Of a stretch of 64,000 nt of DNA, positions 45,701 to 52,774 are shown one piece after another (within the stretch, counting starts at the first letter, position 1; every line of letters begins with the position of its first letter). This DNA comes from JAYPAN01 sp049597955 (GTDB lineage: Bacteria > Pseudomonadota > Alphaproteobacteria > RS24). The notes beneath the pieces were generated by a model that did no database searches, was not told the origin of the DNA, and saw only the letters and a program-made list of their open reading frames with translations. Position numbers and translations under genes: made by a program. The stretch is taken from NCBI GenBank assembly GCA_049597955.1, contig JBMYND010000004.1, forward strand, positions 106,870 through 170,869, in the 5' to 3' direction.

Positions 45701-46186
45701 GGGCGCGGGCGCAGCATGGCCGCCATGGCGCAATCATTGACTGGTGAGGCGACGCTGGAAGCCGACCAAGGCAGGCTGGCCTTTATTGACCTTGATGCGA
45801 TGGCGGCGGCTCTGGCGACACCGGAGGGCGCGCCGGTGACAGATTTCGCGGGCGGTGTGGAAAAAGGCTTTTTTGACGGCAACCAAACCCGCTTTGAGCG
45901 CGGCTTGGCACAAATCAGGGTGATAAGGGGGCGCGCTGAGGCGCAATCGGCTGAATTTGTGTTTCCGCCGCCGCGTCGTGCCGGACGGCTTAATGGCAGC
46001 CTCGACATTATGACCGGTGATTTACAATTGGCACTGCAATTATTTCCGGGTCAGACCAATCAGCCGCTTGTCTATCGGTTGGACGGGCGCGTTGCCGACC
46101 CGAAGATAGTCAGAGATGCCTCGGCCCTGACAAAACGCGCGCAAGCCGCGCCGATACCGGCAGGCAATGTTCAAGCCCTGCCCTGA
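42761..46186 (+). CDS. AsmA-family protein (large, one N-terminal membrane helix)
   Basis: A 1141-residue protein with an N-terminal signal anchor (residues 8-28) and a very long beta-rich periplasmic region. The start RAQFEKLLAQQFGLHVEIRGKIDYRFLPNAEIHLENVQL (described, residues ~33-71) matches the AsmA N-terminal domain, and the C-terminal part (RFELRGRGRSMAAMAQSLTGEATLEADQGRLAFIDL, described) matches the AsmA_2 domain. Members such as AsmA, TamB and YhdP form bridge-like grooves thought to move phospholipids to the outer membrane. That role here is inference from family. It stands alone with a fair SD (AAGGAAAA) and converges with the RHH gene. Confidence 0.85.
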   Translation: MRRVPIGATALTLIIVLSTLLLIPYLAPIAPQRAQFEKLLAQQFGLHVEIRGKIDYRFLPNAEIHLENVQLRSHAATDNGLKVAASIRNLRVGSTIWDILHRRPRVTGLAVDGMRLQLVSPPGQIAPLQQFLTRLPAPIVQLSNSDIVLSGLPLISPEGVLTLTNLTALAKQPNPDLRLNPLDVQVSGLLALPQAETPNRAERFSLSLNLGQNAVQRRMDILALWFQLALGQTNRIDFDGNIRRAPNTEIEGEVQAQLGALVTHILAQAGYRAEPVLGAINQISGLVKLTNAELRSENLQIQTLRHRFQSQIRVPLAHPEESRMALRLTVQDLNLNQIFGGLQPLAQSPAIGPAGRLFANLMPMAADIAFIAQRFQLAGENGRRLRGLARIGAQGVLFERFSADLPFSTELLASGALTRADGQSVFRGEMSASSSDSLAMMIWLGQMAGFDPTALVDAFDREGWQRTGLAGDIVWQDNQLELSNFEARLGRNQLSGEISVETANMLRSRLALKADTLNLEDWGLVSEKGNTQSPDWFRSLDIDRSLAFLLAGPEPARDIAFDLSIGTVKVANRPVGPAGLTGRLLGSQLVLEKLVFSPSPETVVSVAARLEHDGKQAFGDVTLDLAGADFNQLLGPSLANWQPFDVDLPAQAALQAKLFLSAPDDADWPNMRMNVEGQMGDLATDFSLETPSRQFDFMVSGSQARLTLDGRANDMARLLGLPPQYAAAQLGRLELTHNVLAAPTGQLKVGLVLDTDALDMSGAMRPEGESRRLDGQMAFRLANLRPFFSTEKPIGEQMPLSGAAQIVVSDTLFSFSNFEAQSGKGQFAGEGVLQRADAKQAGPRPQLNAKLSATGFDAKDLFPDFDATTGWPTIAVDWNLLGRLDADIDISIADLSLPYLTLDSLSGRLRLIDSVMEMSDLAWSQAGGVGTANIQAEGGDLTPSFQISASFDRIDTQRLLTPLYGQAPIVAPLAGRFELRGRGRSMAAMAQSLTGEATLEADQGRLAFIDLDAMAAALATPEGAPVTDFAGGVEKGFFDGNQTRFERGLAQIRVIRGRAEAQSAEFVFPPPRRAGRLNGSLDIMTGDLQLALQLFPGQTNQPLVYRLDGRVADPKIVRDASALTKRAQAAPIPAGNVQALP

Positions 46187-46195
46187 TAGGGCGGT

Positions 46196-46438
46196 TTACC
46201 GATGATTTTGCAAAAACAGCGCGGCGCGCTGGCGCAGGGCGCTGGACAGGCTGGCCGGGCGCGGCTCGGCATCAATCGCGGCAATCAGTTCAGGCAGGCT
46301 GCATGCTTGCCGCTCTGCCATATTTTTCAATATCGCCCAAAATACCGGCTCCAGCGCAATGCTGGTGGCGTGGCCGGCTATCACCAGCGATTTTTTGACG
46401 GGTTTTTCAAGCCCCATATCGCGCCCCGTGCTGCCCAT
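46196..46438 (-). CDS. Ribbon-helix-helix domain protein
   Basis: An 80-residue protein with the RHH_4 pattern: VKKSLVIAGHATSIALEPVFWAILKNMAERQ followed by SLPELIAAID (described). RHH_4 proteins are likely dimeric DNA binders. In alphaproteobacteria a gene of this type often follows fumC, and here it lies 8 bp after it on the same strand. An alternative start is the Met at 46417. The regulatory target is unknown. Confidence 0.75.
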   Translation of the reverse strand: MGSTGRDMGLEKPVKKSLVIAGHATSIALEPVFWAILKNMAERQACSLPELIAAIDAEPRPASLSSALRQRAALFLQNHR

Positions 46439-46446
46439 ATAAGTGC

Positions 46447-47838
46447 CTATTTGGGGCCAATCATGTCTTCCGGCCGGACAATCGCGTCAAACTCGGCCTC
46501 GGTCACAAAGCCGCCAGCAACCGCTTCCTCGCGCAGCGTCGTGCCGTTTTTATGCGCGGTTTTGGCGACAATCGTCGCATTGTCATAGCCGATTTTCGGT
46601 GCCAGCGCGGTTACCAGCATTAACGAACGTTCCATTAAATTGCGGATATTGTCTTCATTGGGTGTAATGCCGACCACACAATTATCGGTGAAGCTGACCG
46701 CCGCATCACCCAGCAGGCGCATGGATTGAATAAGATTATAGGCCATAACCGGCTTGAACACATTCAACTCCATATGGCCTTGTGTGCCGGCCACGCTGAT
46801 GGCGGTGTGATTGCCCATAACTTGCGCGCAAACCATGGTCATGGCTTCGCATTGTGTGGGGTTGACTTTGCCCGGCATAATAGATGAGCCGGGTTCATTT
46901 TCCGGCAGGCTCAATTCACCAAGGCCGGAACGCGGGCCGGAGCCGAGCAGGCGTATATCATTGGCGATTTTATTGAGCGAGGCGGCAATCGTGTTCAACA
47001 TGCCCGACATTTCAACAAACGCATCATGGGCTGCCAATGCTTCAAACTTGTTTTCCGCCGTCACAAAATCAAGCCCGGTAAAAGCCGCCACTTCGGCGGC
47101 AAAGGCTTCAGCAAAGCCGGGCTTGGCGTTCAGCCCTGTGCCAACGGCTGTGCCGCCTTGCGCCAGCGCCAAAAGGCGCGGCAAAGCGGTTTCCACACGC
47201 TCAATCGCATAGCGCATTTGGGTGGCATAGCCGGAAAATTCCTGCCCCAATGTCAATGGCGTGGCATCTTGCAAATGGGTGCGGCCAATTTTGACAATAT
47301 CTTTCCAACCATCGGCCTTGTCGGCCAATGCGGCCTGCAAATGGCGCAATTTCGGTATCAGCCGGTTGGCGGCTTCTTCTGCCGCGCCAATATGCATGGC
47401 GGTCGGGAAAGTATCATTGGAGGATTGGCTGCGATTGCAATGATCATTCGGGTGAACCGGCTGTTTCGACCCCATTGTGCCGCCCAGCAATTCAATCGCC
47501 CGATTGGAAATCACTTCATTGGCATTCATATTGGATTGCGTGCCGGAGCCGGTCTGCCAGACAACAAGCGGGAAATGGTCGTTCAGCTTGCCTTCGGCCA
47601 CTTCTGTCGCGGCGGAAACAATGGCATTGCCAATCTCGGCTTCAAGATTGCCCAATTGCATATTTGCCTTGGCGGCGGCCATTTTGACAATGCCCAGCCC
47701 GCGCACAAGCGGCTCTGGCATGGTTTCCGTGCCGATTTTGAAATTGCCCAGCGAACGCTGTGTTTGCGCACCCCAATAGCGGTCGGCGGCGACTTCAAGC
47801 GGGCCAAAACTGTCGGTTTCCGTGCGGGTGGTGGTCAT
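46447..47838 (-). CDS. fumC: Class II fumarate hydratase FumC
   Basis: A 463-residue homotetrameric, iron-independent fumarase of the TCA cycle (fumarate to L-malate). Visible are the N-terminal DSFGPLEVAADRYWGAQTQRS, SGTQSNMNANEVISNRA, HPNDHCNRSQSSNDTFPTAMH (partly quoted), and the fumarase/aspartase signature GSSIMPGKVNPTQ with the active-site Ser. The start at 47838 follows GGGAGAG; an in-frame Met six codons upstream is less likely. It sits between sspB and the RHH gene, a common alphaproteobacterial order. Confidence 0.95.
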   Translation of the reverse strand: MTTTRTETDSFGPLEVAADRYWGAQTQRSLGNFKIGTETMPEPLVRGLGIVKMAAAKANMQLGNLEAEIGNAIVSAATEVAEGKLNDHFPLVVWQTGSGTQSNMNANEVISNRAIELLGGTMGSKQPVHPNDHCNRSQSSNDTFPTAMHIGAAEEAANRLIPKLRHLQAALADKADGWKDIVKIGRTHLQDATPLTLGQEFSGYATQMRYAIERVETALPRLLALAQGGTAVGTGLNAKPGFAEAFAAEVAAFTGLDFVTAENKFEALAAHDAFVEMSGMLNTIAASLNKIANDIRLLGSGPRSGLGELSLPENEPGSSIMPGKVNPTQCEAMTMVCAQVMGNHTAISVAGTQGHMELNVFKPVMAYNLIQSMRLLGDAAVSFTDNCVVGITPNEDNIRNLMERSLMLVTALAPKIGYDNATIVAKTAHKNGTTLREEAVAGGFVTEAEFDAIVRPEDMIGPK

Positions 47839-47920
47839 TTTGTCTCTCCCGTGCAATCAGTTAATGGGTTGGTCTAGCACGGGTCTTGGCTATGGCCAAG
47901 CGGCAGGCTGTCAGCGCAAC

Positions 47921-48490
47921 CTATTTGTCACGAAAACTGTCAAGGCTGACCACTTCGCCGCCTTTATTTTCGGCATTGCTGTCGATGCTGTTTTCGCCTG
48001 TTTCATCGCCATGCGCGTCTTCATGCAAATCGCGCCCGGCTGCCGATAATTCTGTTTCCACATCGTCTGCGGCTTCATCCAAAGCGTCATCAAATGCTTC
48101 ATCAAACGCCAGACCAAAGCCGACTGACGGGTCGAAAAACTTGCGAAGCGCGGTAAATGGCACGCGCAGCGTCTCCGCCACGCCGTCAAAATACAGGGTC
48201 ACGGAAAAGCCGGTCTCGGAAACTTGCAAATCTTCAAATTGGTTTTGCAGAACAATGGTCATTTCACGCTCATGCTGGGCCAGTAGCGCCTCCGATAATT
48301 GCACGCCCTCGGCGCGGGTGGCGAATGTGATGTAGAAATGATGCGCGCCGGGCAGGCCTTTTTCGGCGGTTTCGGCCATCACACCGCGCACCATGTCAAG
48401 CAGCGCCATTTGTGCGCGTGTGGCATAATCAATGCCGCTGTCAAAGCCGCTGTCAAAACCACCATCAAAGCCTGTGCCTGAACCCGCCAT
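47921..48490 (-). CDS. sspB: SspB-like ClpXP adaptor (alphaproteobacterial type)
   Basis: A 189-residue protein. The folded part (residues ~18-135: IDYATRAQMALLDMVRGVM, HHFYITFATRAEGVQLSEALL, FEDLQVSETGFSVTLYFDGVAETLRVPFTALRKFFDPSVGFGL, described) is the SspB domain that binds ssrA-tagged proteins. A flexible acidic segment and a short terminal VVSLDSFRDK region fit the ClpX-binding tail. The N-terminus carries a Gly/Phe/Asp repeat (GFDGGFDSGFDSGID). The gene lies 58 bp downstream of the tmRNA gene and upstream of fumC on the same strand, placing tag and adaptor side by side. Confidence 0.88.
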   Translation of the reverse strand: MAGSGTGFDGGFDSGFDSGIDYATRAQMALLDMVRGVMAETAEKGLPGAHHFYITFATRAEGVQLSEALLAQHEREMTIVLQNQFEDLQVSETGFSVTLYFDGVAETLRVPFTALRKFFDPSVGFGLAFDEAFDDALDEAADDVETELSAAGRDLHEDAHGDETGENSIDSNAENKGGEVVSLDSFRDK

Positions 48491-48545
48491 TATGTCGCCT
48501 TTCCAAAGCTTACAAAAATTATTGGCCCGCCATGCAATAAAAGGC

Positions 48546-48583
48546 CAAAAAAAGTGGAAGGCTTCTGTTGCCAGGTGCCTTCC
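48546..48583 (-). terminator. Intrinsic terminator of ssrA
   Basis: Read on the minus strand, GGAAGGC - 14-nt loop - GCCTTCC is followed by AC and seven T (48547-48553). This ends the coding piece of the permuted tmRNA gene just before sspB. Confidence 0.75.
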
Positions 48584-48855
48584 GAACCCCGCCAGAACCC
48601 TGCGACGGGCCTGGGCTTAAAATGAAGCGCGGGCGCTGCTAGGCAGCGACGGCTACTTCCGCGTAGTTGTCATTTGCAACTATCAAAACGGCCCGATACG
48701 ATGGTGCCATGTCGAGCGACGGATACACCTTTTACGCCCTCGTCGATCCTGGTTCGCCCCCAAAAACAGCTAAATGGTGGAGGCGCCGGGTACTGCCCCC
48801 GGGTCCGATGGGTTTATTACGATGCCCGTTTATCGCCATAGTCAGCGAGCTGACA
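48548..48855 (-). ncRNA. ssrA: tmRNA (circularly permuted two-piece form)
   Basis: Trans-translation RNA that rescues stalled ribosomes. On the minus strand the acceptor piece comes first and ends in GGCGCCTCCACCA (CCA end at 48775) after a T-arm-like CCGGGGGCAGTACCCGG; a 13-nt intervening segment follows; the coding piece starts at 48761 with GGGGGCGAACCAGGATCGAC. GGGGGCG pairs with CGCCTCC to give a 7-bp acceptor stem. The tag frame is 48677-48639, encoding ANDNYAEVAVAA and stop, preceded by the usual resume context. The order 3'-piece then 5'-piece is the permuted arrangement known from alphaproteobacteria. The outer ends are approximate. Confidence 0.95.
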
Positions 48856-48943
48856 TAATGCATATAACACTTTTCACAGCAAAATAACAGGGGCGCGGCA
48901 AAACCAATTGCGTCTTATGGACGGAATCGGCAATCATGGCGTC

Positions 48944-49738
48944 ATGCAGCAATATCTTAATCTTTTATCGCGCGTGCTGAATGATGGCGTGGAGCGCGGC
49001 GACCGCACCGGCACCGGCACCAAATCGGTTTTCGGTCATCAAATGCGGTTTGACCTGCAAGCCGGTTTTCCCCTGCTGACGACCAAAAAACTGCATCTCA
49101 AATCGATTATTCACGAATTGCTGTGGTTTATCTCCGGTGACACAAATATCGGCTATTTGCACCAAAATGGCGTGAAAATCTGGGATGATTGGGCCGATGA
49201 AAAGGGCGATTTGGGGCCGGTTTACGGCTATCAATGGCGCAGCTGGCAAACGCCGGATGGCCGCCAAATTGACCAGATTGCCCAGCTTGTCGCCCAGCTG
49301 CGCGACAATCCCGACTCGCGACGGCATATTGTTACTGCTTGGAACCCAGCCGATGTTGACAATATGGCCTTGCCGCCCTGCCATTGCCTGTTTCAGTTTT
49401 ACGTGGCGGAGGGGCGCTTGTCCTGCCAGCTTTACCAGCGTTCGGCAGATATTTTCCTCGGCGTGCCGTTTAATATCGCCTCCTATGCGCTGTTCACCAT
49501 GATGCTGGCGCAAGTGTGCGATTTGCAGCCCGGCGATTTCGTGCATACGCTCGGCGATGCGCATCTTTACCTCAACCATATCGAGCAGGCGCAAGAACAG
49601 CTCACCCGCCAGCCGGGGCCGCCACCGCATATGCGCATTAATCCGCATGTGCACAGCATTTTCGATTTTGTCTATGATGATTTCGAACTGGTCAATTACC
49701 AGGCGCAACCGCATATTGCCGCGCCGATTGCTGTGTAA
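48944..49738 (+). CDS. thyA: Thymidylate synthase ThyA
   Basis: A 264-residue enzyme that methylates dUMP to dTMP with 5,10-methylene-tetrahydrofolate, producing dihydrofolate for the next gene. The start MQQYLNLLSRVL gives exactly the E. coli length and puts the nucleophile in ALPPCHCLFQFYV at Cys146, the same number as in E. coli; upstream in-frame starts (48908, 48917) add a non-conserved tail. Other motifs are DRTGTGTKSVFGHQMRFDL, the folate-site LWFISGDTNI and the substrate-binding YQRSADIFLGVPFNIASYA. The stop overlaps the dfrA start (TAATG). Confidence 0.96.
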   Translation: MQQYLNLLSRVLNDGVERGDRTGTGTKSVFGHQMRFDLQAGFPLLTTKKLHLKSIIHELLWFISGDTNIGYLHQNGVKIWDDWADEKGDLGPVYGYQWRSWQTPDGRQIDQIAQLVAQLRDNPDSRRHIVTAWNPADVDNMALPPCHCLFQFYVAEGRLSCQLYQRSADIFLGVPFNIASYALFTMMLAQVCDLQPGDFVHTLGDAHLYLNHIEQAQEQLTRQPGPPPHMRINPHVHSIFDFVYDDFELVNYQAQPHIAAPIAV

Positions 49739-50223
49739 TGGCGCGCATTGAACTTGTTGTTGCCGTGGCTGAAAACGGCGTGATTGGCCATAATGGCGAC
49801 ATGCCTTGGCACTTGCCCTCGGATTTGAAGCATTTCAAGCAAGTGACAATGGGGCTGCCGGTGATTATGGGGCGGCGCACTTGGGATTCGATTGGGCGGG
49901 TATTGCCGGGGCGTAAAAATATCGTGATAAGCCGGTCGCTGACAGGCTTGCCGGAAGGCGCGATACAAGTCGCCACACCGGAAGCGGCACTTGAAGCAAC
50001 TGACAATGACCGCGTGATGATTATTGGCGGCGGCGAGATTTACAAGATTTTTGAGCCGCAGGCTGAAATCGTGCATTTGACGCAAGTGCATCTGGCACCG
50101 CAAGGCGACACATTTTTCAAACTGGCCGCGCCGGATGTGTGGCGCGAAACCGCCCGCACGCGCCACCAAGCGGGCGAAAAAGACAGCGCCGATTTCAGCT
50201 TTGTGACATTGGAACGGGTCTAA
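49738..50223 (+). CDS. dfrA: Dihydrofolate reductase
   Basis: A 161-residue chromosomal DHFR (folA-type) that regenerates tetrahydrofolate. Seen are VVAVAENGVIGHNGDMPWHLPSDLKHFK with the active-site Asp, VIMGRRTWDSIGRVLPGRKNIVISR, and MIIGGGEIYKIF (partly quoted). It is coupled to thyA by a one-base overlap, forming the classic dTMP/folate pair. Its end overlaps the DUF1737 gene on the opposite strand by 4 nt. The symbol folA would be equally valid. Confidence 0.94.
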   Translation: MARIELVVAVAENGVIGHNGDMPWHLPSDLKHFKQVTMGLPVIMGRRTWDSIGRVLPGRKNIVISRSLTGLPEGAIQVATPEAALEATDNDRVMIIGGGEIYKIFEPQAEIVHLTQVHLAPQGDTFFKLAAPDVWRETARTRHQAGEKDSADFSFVTLERV

Positions 50224-50429
50224 CCCGTTTCACCTCCCGAAAGATATTCCGGCAAAACAACGGCTTGGCCGCAATGGCGCTTGCCATGGCCGTCAATCTG
50301 CATAATTGGCTGGCCATAAAGCACATAACCCTGTGCCAATGCATCTGATATGCGTTGGCAGAAAGCGGCATCATCCGGGCCGGTGAGGAAGCGATAGGCT
50401 TTGCGCTTGGGCGTGTCTGTTTCGGTCAT
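50220..50429 (-). CDS. DUF1737-family small protein
   Basis: A 69-residue soluble protein with the DUF1737 pattern: AYRFLTGPDDAAFCQRISDALAQGYVLYGQP followed by a short strand and GQAVVLPEY (described). Function unknown. It overlaps the 3' end of mrp by 4 nt on the same strand, so it is probably co-transcribed with it. Conserved core and spacing make it likely real despite its size. Confidence 0.75.
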   Translation of the reverse strand: MTETDTPKRKAYRFLTGPDDAAFCQRISDALAQGYVLYGQPIMQIDGHGKRHCGQAVVLPEYLSGGETG

Positions 50430-51511
50430 TTTTTCTTCCTTTGCTGGTCAAGGCGGGTTTTCATTTCTTTGGCGAGGGCGTGGAGAGGCGCAATCGCGGC
50501 GCTGTCATGGCTGTCTTGCACCAGCACCGGCATGCCGCTTTCATTGCCCGCGCCCAGCCCCGCATCAAGCGGCAGGCTGGCCAGCACCGGCAGGCCGGTC
50601 TCCTTGGTCAGCGCATCCATGCCGCTTTGCCCGAAAGGATAGGCTTTGCCGCCATCGGGCAGGGGCATATAGGCCATATTTTCCACCATGCCGAAAACCG
50701 GAATATCGGTTTTTTCAAACATGGCCACAGCGCGGCGCACATCAGCCAGCGCCAGATTTGACGGTGTGGTGACAATCAGCGCGCCGGTCACCGGAATGCG
50801 CTGCGCCATAGTCAGTTGAATATCGCCTGTGCCGGGCGGCATGTCGATAACCAGCACATCCAGCGACGGCCAAGCCACATCATTGAGCATTTGCAGTAAA
50901 GCGCCTTGCACCATGGGCCCGCGCCAAATCATTGCCTGTTCCGGCGGCACCATAAAGCCGATAGACATGGCCGCCAGCCCGTAAGCCTGTATGGGCAGTA
51001 ATTGTTTATCTTCATTCATCTCGGGCCGGTCTTTTATATTCAGCAATTGTGGCAGGGACGGGCCGTAAATATCAGCGTCCAAAAGGCCGGTTGTCAGCCC
51101 GGCTTGGTGCAAGGCAATGGCCAGATTAACCGCCACGGTTGATTTGCCGACGCCGCCCTTGCCGCTGGCAATGGCGATAACCGCGCCAATGCGGTCAAAA
51201 ACAGCAGGCTTTTCGCGATTGGCGGCCGGTTTTTGAGCGTTCGGCGCTGCCGATGCGGCTTGCTTATGGGCGGTCAGCACGCAAGTCACTGACACCACGC
51301 CTTGCACATTGGCGGCGGCCTGCTCAGCTTGTTGCTTCAATGGCTCAACTGCCTCAGCCGGTAAACCGCCAATATCGAGTGAAAAGCCGACATTGCGGTC
51401 GCGCACAACAAGCCCTTGCACCCGCCCGCTTGCAACAATGTCCTCATCGGCGCCGGCAACGCCAATGCGCGCCAATGCAGCGCGAATATCGGTTTCATCC
51501 ACCTGTTGCAT
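50426..51511 (-). CDS. mrp: Mrp/ApbC-family Fe-S cluster carrier ATPase
   Basis: A 361-residue P-loop ATPase thought to carry or insert Fe-S clusters. An N-terminal MIP18/DUF59 domain (residues ~5-85) is joined by an Ala-rich linker to the ATPase with GKGGVGKST at 117-125, LLDADIYGPSLPQLL, and DMPPGTGDIQLT. The segment where many homologs carry a CxxC for cluster binding reads ENMAYMPLPDGGKAYPFG and has no Cys; the only Cys is in the DUF59 domain. Such Cys-less versions exist in alphaproteobacteria. It diverges from hflK. Confidence 0.9.
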   Translation of the reverse strand: MQQVDETDIRAALARIGVAGADEDIVASGRVQGLVVRDRNVGFSLDIGGLPAEAVEPLKQQAEQAAANVQGVVSVTCVLTAHKQAASAAPNAQKPAANREKPAVFDRIGAVIAIASGKGGVGKSTVAVNLAIALHQAGLTTGLLDADIYGPSLPQLLNIKDRPEMNEDKQLLPIQAYGLAAMSIGFMVPPEQAMIWRGPMVQGALLQMLNDVAWPSLDVLVIDMPPGTGDIQLTMAQRIPVTGALIVTTPSNLALADVRRAVAMFEKTDIPVFGMVENMAYMPLPDGGKAYPFGQSGMDALTKETGLPVLASLPLDAGLGAGNESGMPVLVQDSHDSAAIAPLHALAKEMKTRLDQQRKKK

Positions 51512-51532
51512 GTCAACCCCTTGAAAGCGCGC

Positions 51533-51560
51533 TTGTGACGCACCATTTCTGTGCTATAGG
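51533..51560 (+). promoter_or_regulatory. Candidate promoter of hflK-hflC
   Basis: TTGTGA (51533-51538), 16-bp spacer, then TATAGG (51555-51560) with an upstream TG (extended -10). It lies in the mrp-hflK intergenic region about 90 bp before the hflK ATG. Weak-to-moderate match. Confidence 0.35.
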
Positions 51561-51652
51561 CGGTTATATAGAGACTGGTGTGATTTGCGCAAGCATGCGG
51601 GTCACAGGCGCTCATAAGGGCGTGAATTGTAGGTAAGGCAAAGGAGAGCAAT

Positions 51653-52774
51653 ATGCCTTGGGACAATAATTCCGGAAATGGTCAAAACCCCTGGGGCAGT
51701 GGCGGCGGCGGTGACCGCAATCGTGGCCCCAATCGTGGGCCCAATCGTGGCCCGGGTGGCGGCCAAGACCCAAATGTCGATGAACTGATAAGGCAGGCGC
51801 AGGAAAAATTGCGCAGCGTGCTGCCAAGCGGACGCGGCGGTGCCTCAGGGATTGTGTTTATTTTTGCCATTTTGCTGGTTTTTTGGGGGCTGAGCGGCTT
51901 TTACCGTGTGCAGGCCGATGAGCAGGGTGTTGTGCTGCGCTTTGGCAAATTCCAAAGCCAAACCAGCCCGGGGCTGAATTATCATCTGCCCTGGCCGATT
52001 GAAACAGCAATTACCCCGAAAGTGACCACGGTAAACCGCGTTGATATTGGCATGCGCGCCGCCTCTGATGACCGGCGCAGCGCGGCCGTCAATCGAGATG
52101 TGCCGGAAGAAAGCCTGATGCTGACCGGCGATGAAAACATTGTCGATGTCGATTTTTCAGTGTTCTGGATTATCAATAATGCACCCGATTTCCTGTTCAA
52201 TATTCAAAATCCGACCGGCACAGTAAAAGCCGTGGCCGAAAGCACGATGCGGGAAATTATTGGTCAAAACGATATTCAGCCAATCTTGACCGAGCAACGC
52301 CAGACCAATGAAGAACAGGTCAAGGCATTGATGCAAAAAACCCTCGACAGCTATGGCGCGGGTATTGCGATTACGCAGGTGAAAATGCAGAAAGTTGACC
52401 CGCCGGCGGCAGTGATTGACGCTTTCCGCGATGTGCAGGCGGCGCGCGCCGACCAGGAAAGAGCGCGCAATGAGGCCAATGCCTATGCCAATCGCGTTGT
52501 GCCGGAAGCGCAAGGTGAAGCGGTGCGTATCCGGCGCGAGTCAGAAGCCTATCGCGCGCAGACCGTGGCAGAAGCCGATGGTGAAGCGACCCGTTTTGCG
52601 TCAATTTATGAGGAATACAGAAAAGCGCGCGGCGTCACCCGCCAGCGTATTTTCATGGAAACAATGGAAAAAGTGCTTGGTCGCACCAATAAGGTGATTA
52701 TCGAAAAAGAGGGCGGTGTGGTGCCCTATTTGCCGCTTGACCAATTGCAACGCAAAGGGGGAGCCAGCCAATGA
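51653..52774 (+). CDS. hflK: FtsH protease modulator HflK
   Basis: A 373-residue SPFH/prohibitin-family protein of the inner membrane. A Gly/Asn/Pro-rich cytoplasmic tail contains short NRGP repeats (about residues 23-34) encoded by near-identical 12-bp units; a membrane helix follows (IVFIFAILLVFWGLSGF, ~63-79), then the SPFH domain (FYRVQADEQGVVLRFGKFQ) and a coiled coil rich in Glu/Ala/Arg. HflK with HflC forms a large periplasmic cage around FtsH and limits its proteolysis. The SD AAGGAGAG precedes the ATG, and it overlaps hflC by 4 nt. Confidence 0.94.
   Translation: MPWDNNSGNGQNPWGSGGGGDRNRGPNRGPNRGPGGGQDPNVDELIRQAQEKLRSVLPSGRGGASGIVFIFAILLVFWGLSGFYRVQADEQGVVLRFGKFQSQTSPGLNYHLPWPIETAITPKVTTVNRVDIGMRAASDDRRSAAVNRDVPEESLMLTGDENIVDVDFSVFWIINNAPDFLFNIQNPTGTVKAVAESTMREIIGQNDIQPILTEQRQTNEEQVKALMQKTLDSYGAGIAITQVKMQKVDPPAAVIDAFRDVQAARADQERARNEANAYANRVVPEAQGEAVRIRRESEAYRAQTVAEADGEATRFASIYEEYRKARGVTRQRIFMETMEKVLGRTNKVIIEKEGGVVPYLPLDQLQRKGGASQ

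Noticed and set aside
48667..48858. 63-codon open frame over the tmRNA region (plus strand)
   Set aside because: The opposite strand has the complete tmRNA features (acceptor stem, CCA end, tag frame, terminator).
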